In this document: positions 22,547 to 32,459 of the stretch, piece after piece
How positions within the stretch are numbered: the first letter of the stretch is position 1
Layout of the letters: every line of letters starts with the position of its first letter
Assembly: GCA_039000515.1 (NCBI GenBank)
Contig: JBCFYV010000012.1
Span: 36,388,387-36,452,386 of the forward strand
Length of the DNA stretch: 64,000 nucleotides
Source of the DNA: Timema cristinae
Lineage: Eukaryota > Arthropoda > Insecta > Phasmatodea > Timematidae
Reading direction: 5' to 3'
The notes under the pieces: model-generated
The model's input: only the letters and a program-made list of their open reading frames with translations
Databases searched by the model: none
Told to the model about the DNA's origin: nothing
Position numbers and translations under genes: made by a program

Positions 22547-22692
22547 TTCCATGGAGAGAGTGGGATACCATTTAGGAAGTAAAACATCCTCGGTTCATTC
22601 GGTTTAGATTGAGACCTTGACCTGCCCGTCGTCAGCAATCCAGTATATTGCGAGATTGACGTCTTGTACCGTCCAACCACCGATGCGGGTAA
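22547..22692 (-). repeat. SINE-1b fragment, lacking the tail
   Basis: On plus: 'catggagagagtgggatacc', 'aaaacatcctcggttcattc', 'gacctgcccgtcgtcagc' and head complement 'gtccaaccaccgatgcggg'. The tail half is absent. Confidence 0.65.
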
Positions 22693-23317
22693 TTGGATAC
22701 TGCAAAGCCAACTAATGATACATCCCCCACGCCTTCATCCGAGCGCCAGCTAAGAACTTAATCTGATCACAGCGAGGGGGGAGTTCCGGACTTAACTTAA
22801 TTCGCATTCAAATGGCTTTGCTAGTAATTTGTGCTACGATTTTTTGTCACCCAATTCCAGTTAGAACAATTTTTTAAACACATTTTTATTAAATAGTTGG
22901 TTCAATTAAGATTGTCGTCTTAATCAGCAAAACACAATTTAAAAGCTTGATTTGAAACAACTTGGGGGATAAGTGATTAAACTGTCCCCTATACCTTCTT
23001 TAAAATCCCTTACGGTATTAATTATCCACGCATTAATATTCATACGAAATAATTAACAAAAGATAATTTGGTTAAATATCTGTTAGTATATTATTTTATT
23101 TTATTATAAAGCATATTTCCACACCATCTTGGATGCCTGCACGTAACAACACTAAGGTAAGGTATATTTTAATGGAAATCTACCGAAAGTTGCATAAAGG
23201 GGTAGTGTGGGATACAATTTAAGAAAAAAATTCCAGCCGGAATTCAAACACGTCTCACCCCTTTCACTGGAAAACCAAACTAGACAAGTTTAACGTTTCG
23301 TTTCGTTCGTTTCGTTT
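22693..23317. other. AT-rich, no gene seen
   Basis: No gene. A segment near 23200-23290 loosely resembles an old SINE-1 fragment but is too diverged to call. Confidence 0.4.
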
Positions 23318-23602
23318 AATTATTATTATTATTATTAGCACCGCGTCTTACTACCCTTTCGGGTAATAAGCACTTACGCTAATGTGTAATGATAGGGTGA
23401 TTGTGAGATGAAATGAAGGACCTACAGTTTAACGTGGAATCCGAACCACGGTGGAGGCCTGGCATTCCCCGCATTCACAAGATGTCTTGTCAGAGTTGAA
23501 GTAAGGGTTTGGTAATCAGATAAATTTGTGCTGGAACCGAGGATTGAACCCCGGACCCCAGCACAGAGGTCCGACACCTTACCCCTAGACCGCCAGGTCA
23601 CC
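23318..23602 (-). repeat. SINE-2 copy
   Basis: On plus: (ATT)n, 'gcaccgcgtcttactaccc', 'gatgaaatgaaggacctaca', 'ccacggtggaggcctggcat', 'gaggattgaaccccggac', then the complete head complement 'cctagaccgccaggtcac'. I could not find a clear target duplication. An identically oriented copy lies at 20.2 kb. Confidence 0.9.
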
Positions 23603-23644
23603 ACCATATTTAATCGAAGATTTTTAAAAATATTCATTTTTCAC

Positions 23645-23855
23645 AGACCCGTGCTTGTGGCGTGGTGTGGTGTGTAGATGATTGGGAGGTTGGGACTCGT
23701 ATCCCGTCTGAGGGAATTGAGTGTGTTTATTACTCAATGATTTCTCACTCCCACTCCAGGTGAATATGGGTACACTCTCTCCAGATCTTACCTTCCTCAT
23801 CCCAACCCCACTAGAGTAAATATGCGAAGAGATCGTACGGGACGCGAAGCACGGA
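23645..23855 (+). repeat. SINE-1b copy, diverged
   Basis: Head 'gtgcttgtggcgtggtgtgg', then 'tgggactcgtatcccgtctg', 'ctcactcccactccaggtga', 'tgggtacactctctccagat', 'accttcctcatcccaacccc'. The tail is reduced to 'gtacgggacgcgaagc'. Confidence 0.6.
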
Positions 23856-24054
23856 AAGCAAAGTATAAAAATAAGTTGGCCTCACAGTACTATACTAAGA
23901 TATTTCATGAGTACTCTTGAGTATTAGTTTCCTTGTACATCTGTACATCCCCCCTTAAATTACAATTTCCTGAAATAATGCAACTAAATTAAATTTTATT
24001 TGTTTGTCAGTTTTTTTAGCTAAATCGTTTTAAAATACCGGTTATTTAATGGCA

Positions 24055-24240
24055 CCTGCATCGGTCAAATTCGGCTAGTCTGGAGGAGTCCGGACTTTAA
24101 ACACGGAGGTTGTTTTCCCCCACCAAATGGTTTCTTACTCTCTCTCCACTCAAATGCGTGTGCATTTATTGAAAACTCTACTTCCCATATTCCTATCCTA
24201 TTAGTCTATTTAAAAGTGAGGATATTCCGGATGCTGTGTA
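24055..24240 (+). repeat. SINE-1b fragment
   Basis: Order 'ctgcatcggtcaaattcggc', 'gttttcccccaccaaatgg', 'tctctccactcaaatgcgtg', 'cttcccatattcctatccta' and 'gatattccgg'. An internal segment around the B box is missing. Confidence 0.55.
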
Positions 24241-24261
24241 AAAGTAAACTTGAATTAATTG

Positions 24262-24432
24262 TTTGAATCTATGGGGTAGGAATGAGGGAGGAGGCTAGTG
24301 ATAGTAAAATGCACCCACATTAAGGTGGATAATAATGGTGAAACCCCCTTACAATCTACTTGACTGAGATTTGAACCTTGACCTCCCGGTAAACAAGTCT
24401 ATTGTAAACTTGATACCCGAGTCTGAGTCTAT
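24262..24432 (-). repeat. SINE-1b fragment
   Basis: On plus: 'ggggtaggaatgagggagg', 'gcacccacattaaggtgg', 'gtgaaaccccc', B box complement 'gatttgaaccttgacctccc', 'aacaagtctattgtaaact'. The tail is lost. Confidence 0.55.
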
Positions 24433-24521
24433 AGTAGCATTATGGTAAGGAGGAACTTTTAAGGAACACTCATTTTTGCAGTAAATATTGATAAAAGTTT
24501 ATTTTATGATTAATAATTTTC

Positions 24522-24705
24522 CTCCACATCGGTGATCGCATGTTCTAACGCGTCGCTCTCCTAGATCGCTGGAGACGGGAAGCTTGGAGCTAGAAACCTG
24601 GTAGGTTGTGAGTAGGTTGTGGTTGCACTATCCATCAACGCAAATGTGGGTATATTTTTTTGACGTTGTATCACCCTCATTCCTATTTCAATTTATATAT
24701 TAATA
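24522..24705 (+). repeat. SINE-1b fragment
   Basis: Order 'cctccacatcggtgatcgca', 'tctaacgcgtcgctctccta', 'ctatccatcaacgcaaatg', 'accctcattcctatttc'. Diverged, without the terminal tail. Confidence 0.5.
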
Positions 24706-25104
24706 TTTTAGTTTATTGACATATTTGCTTGTACCCCTGTATCACCGCTTCTTCTATCTGATAGAAGAAGTGACGAATACATTAACAAAATATGTATAAC
24801 AAGGAAGGGAAGGAATAAGCATAAAAAAAGCTACACAAGTTTAACAAATCAGTTTATTTAGATTCAAACAAGAAAGAATTGCATACGGTTAGAGGAGATC
24901 TTATCCAAAACAGTTCATTGTTTATTAAAGGGAATTAAATCAGTTAATTTAGACCAGTGGTTCCCAACCTGTGGGCGATTTGGATTATCAGGGGGGCAAT
25001 GAATAAGTGGGGGGCGATTTGGGGGCAATGAGTATTCAAAGGAGGAATAATTAAAATAGTACTGTACAGTAGAAGTTGCCGGGTAGCACGAGTCACTGGC
25101 TATT

Positions 25105-25660
25105 GGAAACAAGAGAGGTGGGTTATGGTTGATGGGCCCTCAGAGTCAAGATGGAGAAAGGCGGCTGCCCTGCAGCCCTCTGGGTGACGGTGTTCCCCGG
25201 CAGTAATGGGAATAGAATAGTTTAGTAATTTAGCTTAGCTTAGTTAGTAGTTAATATAGATAATTAGGGACGGGGGAACTAGATAGGGGGTAGATTAGGA
25301 AATTCAGCTGCCAAGGGTAGAAAGTAGGCGGGGCACCAACTCTGATAGGGCGCCTCCCCAGGTGGTTATTATGGGGATGCCCACCTCTGCTGAGCGCTTG
25401 GCGGACTCGGGAGTGAAATCCCGGGCATTGTGAAGGGCCTAGAGGGGGAGGGTACCGGGGGCGTAATACACCCGGGGTGGATCAAATTGAGCTAAGGGTA
25501 GTTGAATTTCATTTAAATTAAGAGCCAAAATATGTGTTGTAATGTTAAAAAGGAAATTCATACTAAAATTGTGTAAATTAAGTAAAAGTTGCGTGGAAAA
25601 ACGGCCCGGATTTAAAGATTGTAAGATACCGGGCCTGTAAACACTGAATAAATAAATAAA
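25105..25660 (+). mobile_element. 556-bp retroposon inserted in hAT copy 2
   Basis: Copy 1 of the hAT reads straight through 'ggctattctcagccgg', whereas copy 2 is interrupted after 'ggctatt' and resumes at 'tattttcagccgg'. This leaves a TATT duplication (25101-25104 and 25661-25664). The insert starts 'ggaaacaagagaggtggg', is GC-richer than its host and ends in '(aata)n' after 'cctgtaaacactg'. A 3' tetranucleotide tail without inverted termini points to a non-LTR retrotransposon 3' end (5'-truncated) or a SINE. No reverse transcriptase code remains. I do not recognise the family. Confidence 0.85.
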
Positions 25661-25895
25661 TATTTTCAGCCGGCGAGTTCACAGCACTCACCCCTCTCCA
25701 CAGTGCCCATCTGTTGTTGCTCAGAGCGGACGACTGGTGACTCAACCCCCTCCCCCTCCTGCCATCACAACACACTTGCCATTGACCTACATTCGTCTTC
25801 AGTCTTCACTAGCCTTTGTGTGCCTCACCATCAGTTTTCGTGTATGTCTTTTCTGTTTTTGTGCGTTTGTTTTGAAGTATAGAAGTTCATTCACA

Positions 25896-27687
25896 ATGGA
25901 TTCAAAAAAGAATGAAGAAGTGTCGTCAATACTCATCTGAGTATTTAAAATTCGGTTTTATCGCGTCACCACAAAATGTTCAGTTTCCACATTGTCTTCT
26001 GTATGATAAAACATTTACTAGTAATGAAGCCATGAAGCCTTCGCAAATCAAGAGTATCAAGAGTACACAGTGATAAAGTGAGTAAAGAACTTAGTTATTT
26101 TCAAAACCTCAAAGCCAAAATTGTTAAACGGCCTAATGTGAGTGAATTATTTAAAAAACGAGCAACTGATCTTGACAAAGGTCTTCTTGCTTCTTACAAG
26201 GTGTCTTTATTGATTGCTAAATGTTGTAAGGCTCACACAGTTGGCAAAACTCTTGTTTTACCGGCTACCAAAAAAACTATTGATATCATGCTAGGAGAGG
26301 GCCCTAGTAATAAGATAAGTCTATCGGTTCCTTTGAGCAACAATAATGTTTCCAGGCGAATTGACAAAATGGCCACGGACGTTGAATACAAACTCATCAA
26401 TTTGTTGAAAAAAAGTAAATTTGGATTGCAGATTGATGAATCAACTGTGATTGATAACAAAGAAATTTTATTAGCTTATGTGAGGTTTATCAATGAACAA
26501 AAGGAAATTACCAAGGAAATGTTGTTTGCTAAAACTTTGATCACTGATACGAAGGGATCGTCGATTTTTAAAGTGGTGCGAGATTATTTTGAGAAAAAAG
26601 GCATTCCCCTAACAAACGTGAGCACTTGTGCAACAGACGGTGCTCCTGCCATGTCAGGTCGTCATGCTAGGTTTCTATCCCACCTTAAGAAAGAAGTGCC
26701 AGAGGTCATCACTATTCACCGTGTCATTCATCGTCAAAACTTAGCTGCGAAAAAATTGAGTGGTGTCCTGCATGAAACCCTACAACTGGTTATTACTGGT
26801 GTCAACAAGATCAAAGCTAATTCCCTCAATGACCATCTGTTCCGACAACTTTGCCATGAAAATGATGAGGAATTCGAACGCTTGCTTCTACATACGGCCG
26901 TGAGGTGGCTTTCCAAAGGAAACTGTTTGTGCCATTTCTTCGAATTATTTGACACAGTTACTGAGATTCTCGACACGTCTGATCCTGATTTAAATGAGAA
27001 TTTGAAGCAACGCAAGTTGTAACTTGCATACCTTACAAATATTTTTGAAAAAATGAACAAAGTCAATATAAGACTTCAAGGAAATATGATGAACCTTATC
27101 AAAGCCAAAGGAATTATTTAATCATTCATCGCCAAGTATGATATTCACAAGGTAAATATTGGCTGTAAAGAGCTGATTCAGTTTCCGACCCTTAAAAAGT
27201 GTTCAGTGTCAGATAACGAGACTCCTGAACTCCCAGAAGACAAAATCCTAATTTTTACTGATCACCTTGACCAGTTAAAAACTGACATGGAATCAAGATT
27301 TGAAGATTTGACCAAGTTACAAATTCCGGATTGGATTCTAGATCCATTCTCATTTGAAGCTGTGAATAAGCTTGATAACTCTTTTCAGACAGAGTTTCTA
27401 GATCTGAAGTATGACTGTGAGGTGAAAATCATTTTCAAGCAGAGCAGTTACGAGTTAGTATGGGTGAAGCTTATCGACACTTATCAACAATTGTGGGGAA
27501 AAACTGAACCACTTCTCATCTCGTTCCCATCAGCATATATTAGTTGAAAAAGGATTTAGTTTTCCTCACAAAACAGAGAAATAAGTTGGACATTTGCCTC
27601 AAAGGAGACTTACGCCTGAACTTGACGAGCATAGAGCCGGATATTAAAGCTTTAACTGAAATCTACCAAGCACAAGGCAGCCATTGA
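25896..27687 (+). pseudogene. hAT transposase, ZBED5/SCAND3-like, broken
   Basis: Aligned to copy 1, the gene should start at the ATG near 25896 (MDSKK), but a shift gives a stop within about 15 codons. The BED finger is destroyed: the second Cys is Tyr (CLLYDK), and a small deletion removes the His region (MKPSQIKSIKS instead of MKPSRMKDHLSRVH). From 26078 to 27022 the frame is open for 314 codons, with LQIDEST, CATDGAPAMSG, a VIHRQNLAAKK motif (preceding Cys changed to Arg) and HTAVRWLSKG. Stops follow near 27020 (Glu codon to TAA) and 27120 (Ser codon to TAA). A frame break near 27540 cuts the C-terminal YLVEKRF region. The frame beginning at 26078 starts with GTG, so that is not a real start. 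Confidence 0.93.
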
Positions 27688-28112
27688 AAAGGTAAAATAA
27701 AACAATAACAAAGTTTTCAAACTTTCATTTATTTTTTAAAATTTTAACTGTCAACTTTTTAATTTTTCCAGATTCCTATTTAAAAATGAAAACATGTACT
27801 CGTTTTTTAAATGACTGTCAATGATCTTAGTTAATTATTTCACTTCTTTGTTCTTAAAAAAAAATCTGTAAGAAATGTACATTTTAATTATTTTTTTTTC
27901 TATTTTATTTGAGAATGACAGGATAAAACTGCTTTGGTTGTTTTTATATACAGTAATAAAATTGTTTAAAATAATAAAACTGCTTTATCATTTACACTTT
28001 ACTTTAAATTAAAATTAGGCATACAATGAAAATGAAAAGGGGTCGATAGGTGTTAGTCAACCTCCAGAAAGGGGAGATGGGCCACAAAAGTTTGGGAACT
28101 ACTGCTTTAGAC

Positions 28113-28955
28113 ATTGTTATTCCAATAAGGAACATTAAGTGTGACACACCTTGGTTGGACCTACAATTAACATAAGTATTGTTGTGTCTATATTATGAAA
28201 GGTTGTAACTCGTTATAGTATAACTAACACTCATTCTATTACTAAGGTACGTCTGCCTCGACACAACGACATTTTAAATTGGAAGCAATTATTAATTTTT
28301 AGTAAAGCAACCATACATAACACCATTCCAGCCTTGCGGCTACTAGACTTTAACTAAGCAGGCATTTACAAGAATAAAAGTTAATGATACCTAATTCTAT
28401 AAAGTATAGTCTAAAGAGTTACAACGTTGGTAGTTAAATGAGCTAACTAATATGAGTTAACTCCATAGTGAGTCACGAGATATAAAGATTAAATTCCTAG
28501 AAGGGGAACTATAGGTTTACAAATATTTAATGGCGAGTTACCAGGAATCTAGGCTGTAAAGATACTATGGCCGGTCTATTCCCCATTGGTACTGCCTGGT
28601 AATTCTATAGTACTTTTATATTTCAACATAAGTTTGGACACAGAATATAAAAACTGCAAACAGTTAAACGTTAACTAATTCAAACGGTGCCTGAAGGAGA
28701 CTGGACCAAATAAACAGTACCCCGCTGGCCATTACTCTGCACTAGCAGCATACCCACGAGTTGAACACCATACAATGGTACACCAATAGCAATATTAGAG
28801 ACTGGTATCAGTCAAAGACCCAACTAGGTTATGGAACAAAGCTATAGATAGCCTTATCTCAACCAATATTGGATGTATAGATTTAAACTAGCTCGAACAT
28901 GGCCATGCAGTATAGGGCATATGGTTATTGCCCAGGTATTTAAGCCGATATCTAA
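28113..28955. other. no gene seen
   Basis: No open frame or assignable repeat. Base composition is more balanced than in the AT-rich spacers. Confidence 0.4.
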
Positions 28956-28959
28956 TCTA

Positions 28960-29440
28960 TACTTATAAAATAACATGTCCTGACTGACTGAGTGACTGAT
29001 TCATCATCGCCGAGCGCAAACTATCAAGGCTACAAGCATGAAATTCGGACTGTATATTCATTTTGTTATGTAGGCACCCACTAAAAAAGGATTTTAGAAA
29101 ATTCCACCCCAAAGGGGTCAAAATAGGGGATGATAATATGTATGATAATATGTATGAAAGTCCATCATTTTGAAAGTTACATAAATAAAATTTTGTATTT
29201 CGGTTATTGACGTAAAACAAATAAATACGTGTTTCAGGAATTTTTGAAATTTTATTTAATAAGGGATGAAAAAGGGGGTGAAAATTTGTATCAGACTTGC
29301 ATTATTTTTGATCTGAGGTCAAGTTATAGTCATCAACGTAACGTAATATTTTAAATTAATCTGTAAATACATATGTATATTTTCGTATTTGTATATAATC
29401 AACTTCCACGCGAGCAAAGCAGCGGACAACAGCTATCTAG
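28960..29440 (-). repeat. dispersed retroposon-like repeat, copy 1
   Basis: Reverse complement of the copy at 57985-58468 along its whole length. It starts (on minus) with 'tagatagctgttgtccgctg' and 'ctttgctcgcgtgg', and ends with '(agtc)n' then 'catgttattttataagtat'. The TTGCCCGCGGCTTTGCTCGCG-type start and the CAGTCAGTCAG-type end are recurrent in many invertebrate genomes. I infer a non-LTR retrotransposon 3' region or SINE. A direct repeat 'gataatatgtat' occurs twice at 29129-29155 in this copy only. The ~85-codon frame here matches one in the other copy only because the repeats match. Confidence 0.75.
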
Positions 29441-29449
29441 TGGACATAT

Positions 29450-29718
29450 AAAAAAGTCAAAAACTCTGACATACTAAACTATAGACATAGAAAAATAGAG
29501 TAAAAACTTTAACATTCAACAAGTCAGAAACTCTGACACTCAAACCAATGTCCTATGGACATAGAAAAACAAGTCAGAAACTCTGACATACTAGACTGTG
29601 TTTTATAGACATAGAAAGATAGTTTAGAATGTTAGAGTTTATGCTCTAAGTCTTATGGACATAGACAAACAAGCTAGAAACTCTGACATTCACACCCTAT
29701 GTCTTATGAACACACTGA
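29450..29718 (+). repeat. 50-bp minisatellite, about five units
   Basis: The phrase 'gacatagaaaaacaag', followed by 'tcagaaactctgacat', recurs. The GACATAG anchor lies near 29484, 29558, 29608 and 29658, and a decayed version near 29708. The period is 50 bp except for the first interval of 74 bp. It abuts the dispersed repeat at 28960-29440. Confidence 0.8.
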
Positions 29719-30120
29719 AAACTAACACGAAGACCTTAACAAAGATTATTAGATAAAGTACTCATCGTCACAGACTTTACTTCATCTGCGGCGAGGAGGA
29801 GAGATCAACGCCTCAAACATCGTTTTCACCACTGGTTTAGTCCACTGGTCCTTGGTTAACTTCTAGGAATGTCCTCCAACGAATCGTTACAATATAATAC
29901 AAAAAGTGAAGCGAGGGGTGGCTGTTTTATACAAGATGCACCGACACATTAGGAAAGAAGGAGGGGGGGGGGGGGGGTTTCTAGACAGGAACAGAGCCCA
30001 CTAGCGCTAGGAGACGGCCGCGGAGCAGTAGAGCCAGCATGTAAGATGCCCTTGTGTTGAACCTCCAGGAAGTGTTTGACCAGTCAGCTGGGGCACTTTC
30101 CTCAAGTTTGGGAATTTCCA

Positions 30121-30424
30121 GCAATACGATTTCACCGTGAGCTTATATCTGCCACACATTATTGGAATTTATTAGGTCTTGGATTTATAGTGACAATCAT
30201 GTATTTAAGGTATTTTGATATATATATGGCAGAAGTAGGTCTGTCACATTTTGAGCATATTGTGTTTATTTCAAGGTTATTTCAACAACAGGTTCTCTTT
30301 ATTTAATGTGGTATTTCGCGTTACTCTCAAAATACCTTAAATACATTATTGTCACTATAAATCCAAGACCTAATAAATACCAATAATGTGTGGCAGATAT
30401 AAGCTCACGGTGAAATTGTATTGA
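30121..30424. mobile_element. palindromic element with 98-bp arms
   Basis: Arms 30121-30218 and 30327-30424 are inverted copies with only about four differences, separated by a 108-bp spacer. The arms carry 'tttcaccgtgagcttatatc' and 'tattaggtcttggatttata'. High arm identity means a recent origin or gene conversion. No protein is encoded; the 76-codon frame at 30076-30306 merely crosses an arm. It is probably a MITE or foldback element of unknown superfamily. No target duplication was found. Confidence 0.85.
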
Positions 30425-30473
30425 GTATTTAAGTTACATGCAACTCACGGGTGTGTGTGAATATATATATATA

Positions 30474-30756
30474 CGGCTTGTTGACTGTGTACTGGATAAT
30501 GCGTATGTGTATCAAAAACAGCGTGCCACGCGTGTGCATATATATCCATGAGTTGCGTGTAACTTAATATATCCTATAAAAATTAACACCTACAGATCAC
30601 TCGAATACGTGTAGCTATTTGAAAATTGTTTCAGTAACTTTTACATCTTCTAAAAAATGTTCTTCCTAGCTGAATCAGATTGTACGCCACGTGTATAACC
30701 ACGCGTGTGACACGCTTTTTTTGATACACATACGCATTACACAGTCAACAAGCCGT
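30474..30756. mobile_element. 283-bp MITE-like element with ~56-61-bp inverted ends
   Basis: The left arm 30474-30534 begins CGGCTTGTTGACTGTGTA, and the right arm 30701-30756 is its complement apart from a 7-bp gap and a few changes. Both arms contain 'atgcgtatgtgtatcaaaaa' and end near ACGCGTG. A smaller inverted pair (30432-30451 and 30547-30566, 'agttacatgcaactca') straddles the left arm. It lies next to the larger palindrome at 30121-30424, so the two may be parts of one composite. No clear target duplication. Confidence 0.8.
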
Positions 30757-30759
30757 TTG

Positions 30760-31320
30760 AATAGTTTGTTAAAAGACTATCATACTGCGCAGATCGTTCA
30801 ACTAAGTTGGTAAATGTTTCAGTATAAAAGATTAGCATGCGTCCATCCGAACTGTACTCAAGTTCTGCACGCTCGTGTAGTTTTAGCCTCGTACTCGACT
30901 AAGAGGATTGGTGCATATTCGTGTCACGCTGAGCCTGTGAATCGTGGTGTGGCCAACCACTAAATTTCTTGAAGCAATCTAACATTTAAAAAATGTCTTG
31001 ATATCTCGTGTACGGGGGACTTGATCATGAGTGAATCTAAATAGAACACTCTCCCATTTTTAAAAACACGTTGACGTTTTTCACGCCCATCCAGATCGAG
31101 GCATTTAAATATACTGGTTCAATTTCAATAGTTCCCATGAAGCGTTTTAAATCTTAATATAAATTCAACTCTAGACTACGTAACCAAGTTGTAGAATCGC
31201 TATGAATTTGTTTCTTTCTTAAGTGATCTATAGAGGCCTAAAACGAGTTCTTGCCACCTCCCAGAGAGTTTCACAACCAGCAGGTTTATAAAAAAAATAC
31301 ATCGTCAGAACCTTTTTATT
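30760..31320. other. no gene seen
   Basis: Mixed composition, with no recognised repeat or coding region. Confidence 0.4.
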
Positions 31321-31321
31321 T

Positions 31322-31405
31322 GTGCACCATGTCTTACAAACCGTCTAGGTTATCCACTTATGCACACTAATGGGGTAAGAATGAAGAAGGTATAATTGAT
31401 ATCAA
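31322..31405 (-). repeat. SINE-1b tail fragment
   Basis: Plus-strand 'gcaccatgtcttacaaaccg', 'taggttatccacttatgcac', 'actaatggggtaagaatgaa'. This is the 3' third of a SINE-1 copy, 5'-truncated on its own strand. Confidence 0.6.
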
Positions 31406-31573
31406 GGGCCAGTTTCAAATTCAGACTTAGTACGCTTCCTCAAATGCAGTTATATACTAAATATAAGACGACACGTACCTAGGCTCTAATGAAATGGGCC
31501 AGTGTCCAAATGAAAATGTCCCATTCTATTCTAGTTTACGTAGGTGTCATCTTGTATTTAGTACTGAATTTTT

Positions 31574-31741
31574 TTAGCACTGCGTCTTATTACCTGTTTA
31601 GGTTATACGCATAAGTACTAATTACGCTTTTGAGTTAGGGATGAAGAAGGTTTAATTCAGAGGACGTATACAGGAATTTTCGTGGAGAGAAAGTGGAACA
31701 TGATAGTGACTCCTTAGACTATGTGGCCACCGAAGCAGATT
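31574..31741 (-). repeat. SINE-1b copy with internal deletion
   Basis: Tail complement 'gcactgcgtcttattacctg', 'actaattacgcttttgagtt', 'gtggagagaaagtggaacat', then directly 'tagtgactccttagactatg' and head complement 'gtggccaccgaagcag'. The B-box segment is deleted. Confidence 0.75.
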
Positions 31742-31800
31742 GACCATACCCACTTGAGGCGTACTAAGCCTGACTATGAAACTTACACTCCATTCACGGT

Positions 31801-31893
31801 AGGAATTACCCTCTGAAAGGTCTTTTTTCCTACCAATATCCTACTATATAATATGATTCTGCGAGGAAAAAGGCCTTTCAGAAAACAATTCCT
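31801..31893. repeat. short hairpin repeat
   Basis: 'taggaattaccctctgaaag' (31801 onward) is matched in inverted form by 'ctttcagaaaacaattccta' ending near 31893, with a roughly 30-bp spacer. It could form a hairpin, and may be a small MITE remnant. Confidence 0.55.
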
Positions 31894-31944
31894 ACGATGA
31901 ACAGACTTTACCCGAAGTTTTCCTATGATCAAGAGTGAAGAGCA

Positions 31945-32060
31945 ATTAGGGAAAACCACCCTAAGTACACCCTGCCGGATTCGAGTCCCAACCTTATTGT
32001 CACCATAAAACCAGACAGACGAGGTTAACGCCTCTTCATGGGTACCCAACAGGGCAGGGC
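31945..32060 (-). repeat. SINE-1b fragment
   Basis: 'aattagggaaaaccacccta', 'agtacaccctgccggattcg' (B box complement), 'ccagacagacgaggttaacg'. It contains only the middle and head, not the tail. Confidence 0.6.
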
Positions 32061-32204
32061 TGGAGAACTTTAATCTAATCAAACAACGTGAAAGGAGAAC
32101 ACGTACAAATATTATTGGCTCACTTGTTCTTGTGTTGCATAACAAGAGGCTATGTCACGGGTGTGATAAGCGTCTCACATAGGAGAATCATTCCTATTTC
32201 CTCC

Positions 32205-32350
32205 TGACGTTTTGTATTGTCGAATAACCAGTGGTATACGAGCGCGCGTGTCACTGCGGTTGCCATAGAGACGGTTTGTTCTGCGTGGCCTCCAGTAAAT
32301 TGACGTCACAGCCGGATCTAACCCCGCAAAAAAATAGGGGCAGAGGGGCG
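32205..32350. promoter_or_regulatory. CpG-rich island-like segment with TGACGTCA
   Basis: A short segment richer in CpG than its AT-rich neighbours. It holds a perfect CRE palindrome TGACGTCA near 32303, an X-box-like GTTGCCATAGAGAC near 32258 and GCGCGCGTGTC near 32241. These motifs are those of CREB/ATF and RFX factors, but they can occur by chance and no gene follows within view. It may equally be a piece of a GC-rich transposon. A 93-codon minus frame crosses it and is not recognised. Confidence 0.25.
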
Positions 32351-32459
32351 GAGGCCACAGTTTTAGATGAAAACCCATTATGACAGAGGAGGTAAACTTC
32401 TCGCATTTTTTCCTTCTAATTGGTATATTTGCGTTTGTAAAAAAAATCACAACCAATAT

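Larger units (their letters stand above)
24955..28104 (+). mobile_element. hAT DNA transposon copy 2, carrying a nested insertion
   Basis: Sister of the element at 7237-9816. The left end is CAGTGGTTCCCAACCTGTGG, and the right end reversed is CAGTAGTTCCCAAACTTT. The flanks are ATTTAGAC (24947-24954) and CTTTAGAC (28105-28112), an 8-bp duplication with one mismatch that fits nTnnnnAn. Total length is 3150 bp. After subtracting the 556-bp insertion at 25105-25660 and one 4-bp duplication, the body is close to the 2580 bp of copy 1. Ends, UTRs and coding region align with copy 1 throughout. Confidence 0.95.

Noticed and set aside
28963..29220. Matching 85- and 81-codon frames at 28963-29220 and 58209-58454
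   Set aside because: They lie in two copies of a dispersed repeat with no catalytic motif. Open only because the repeat is AT-rich and similar in both copies.
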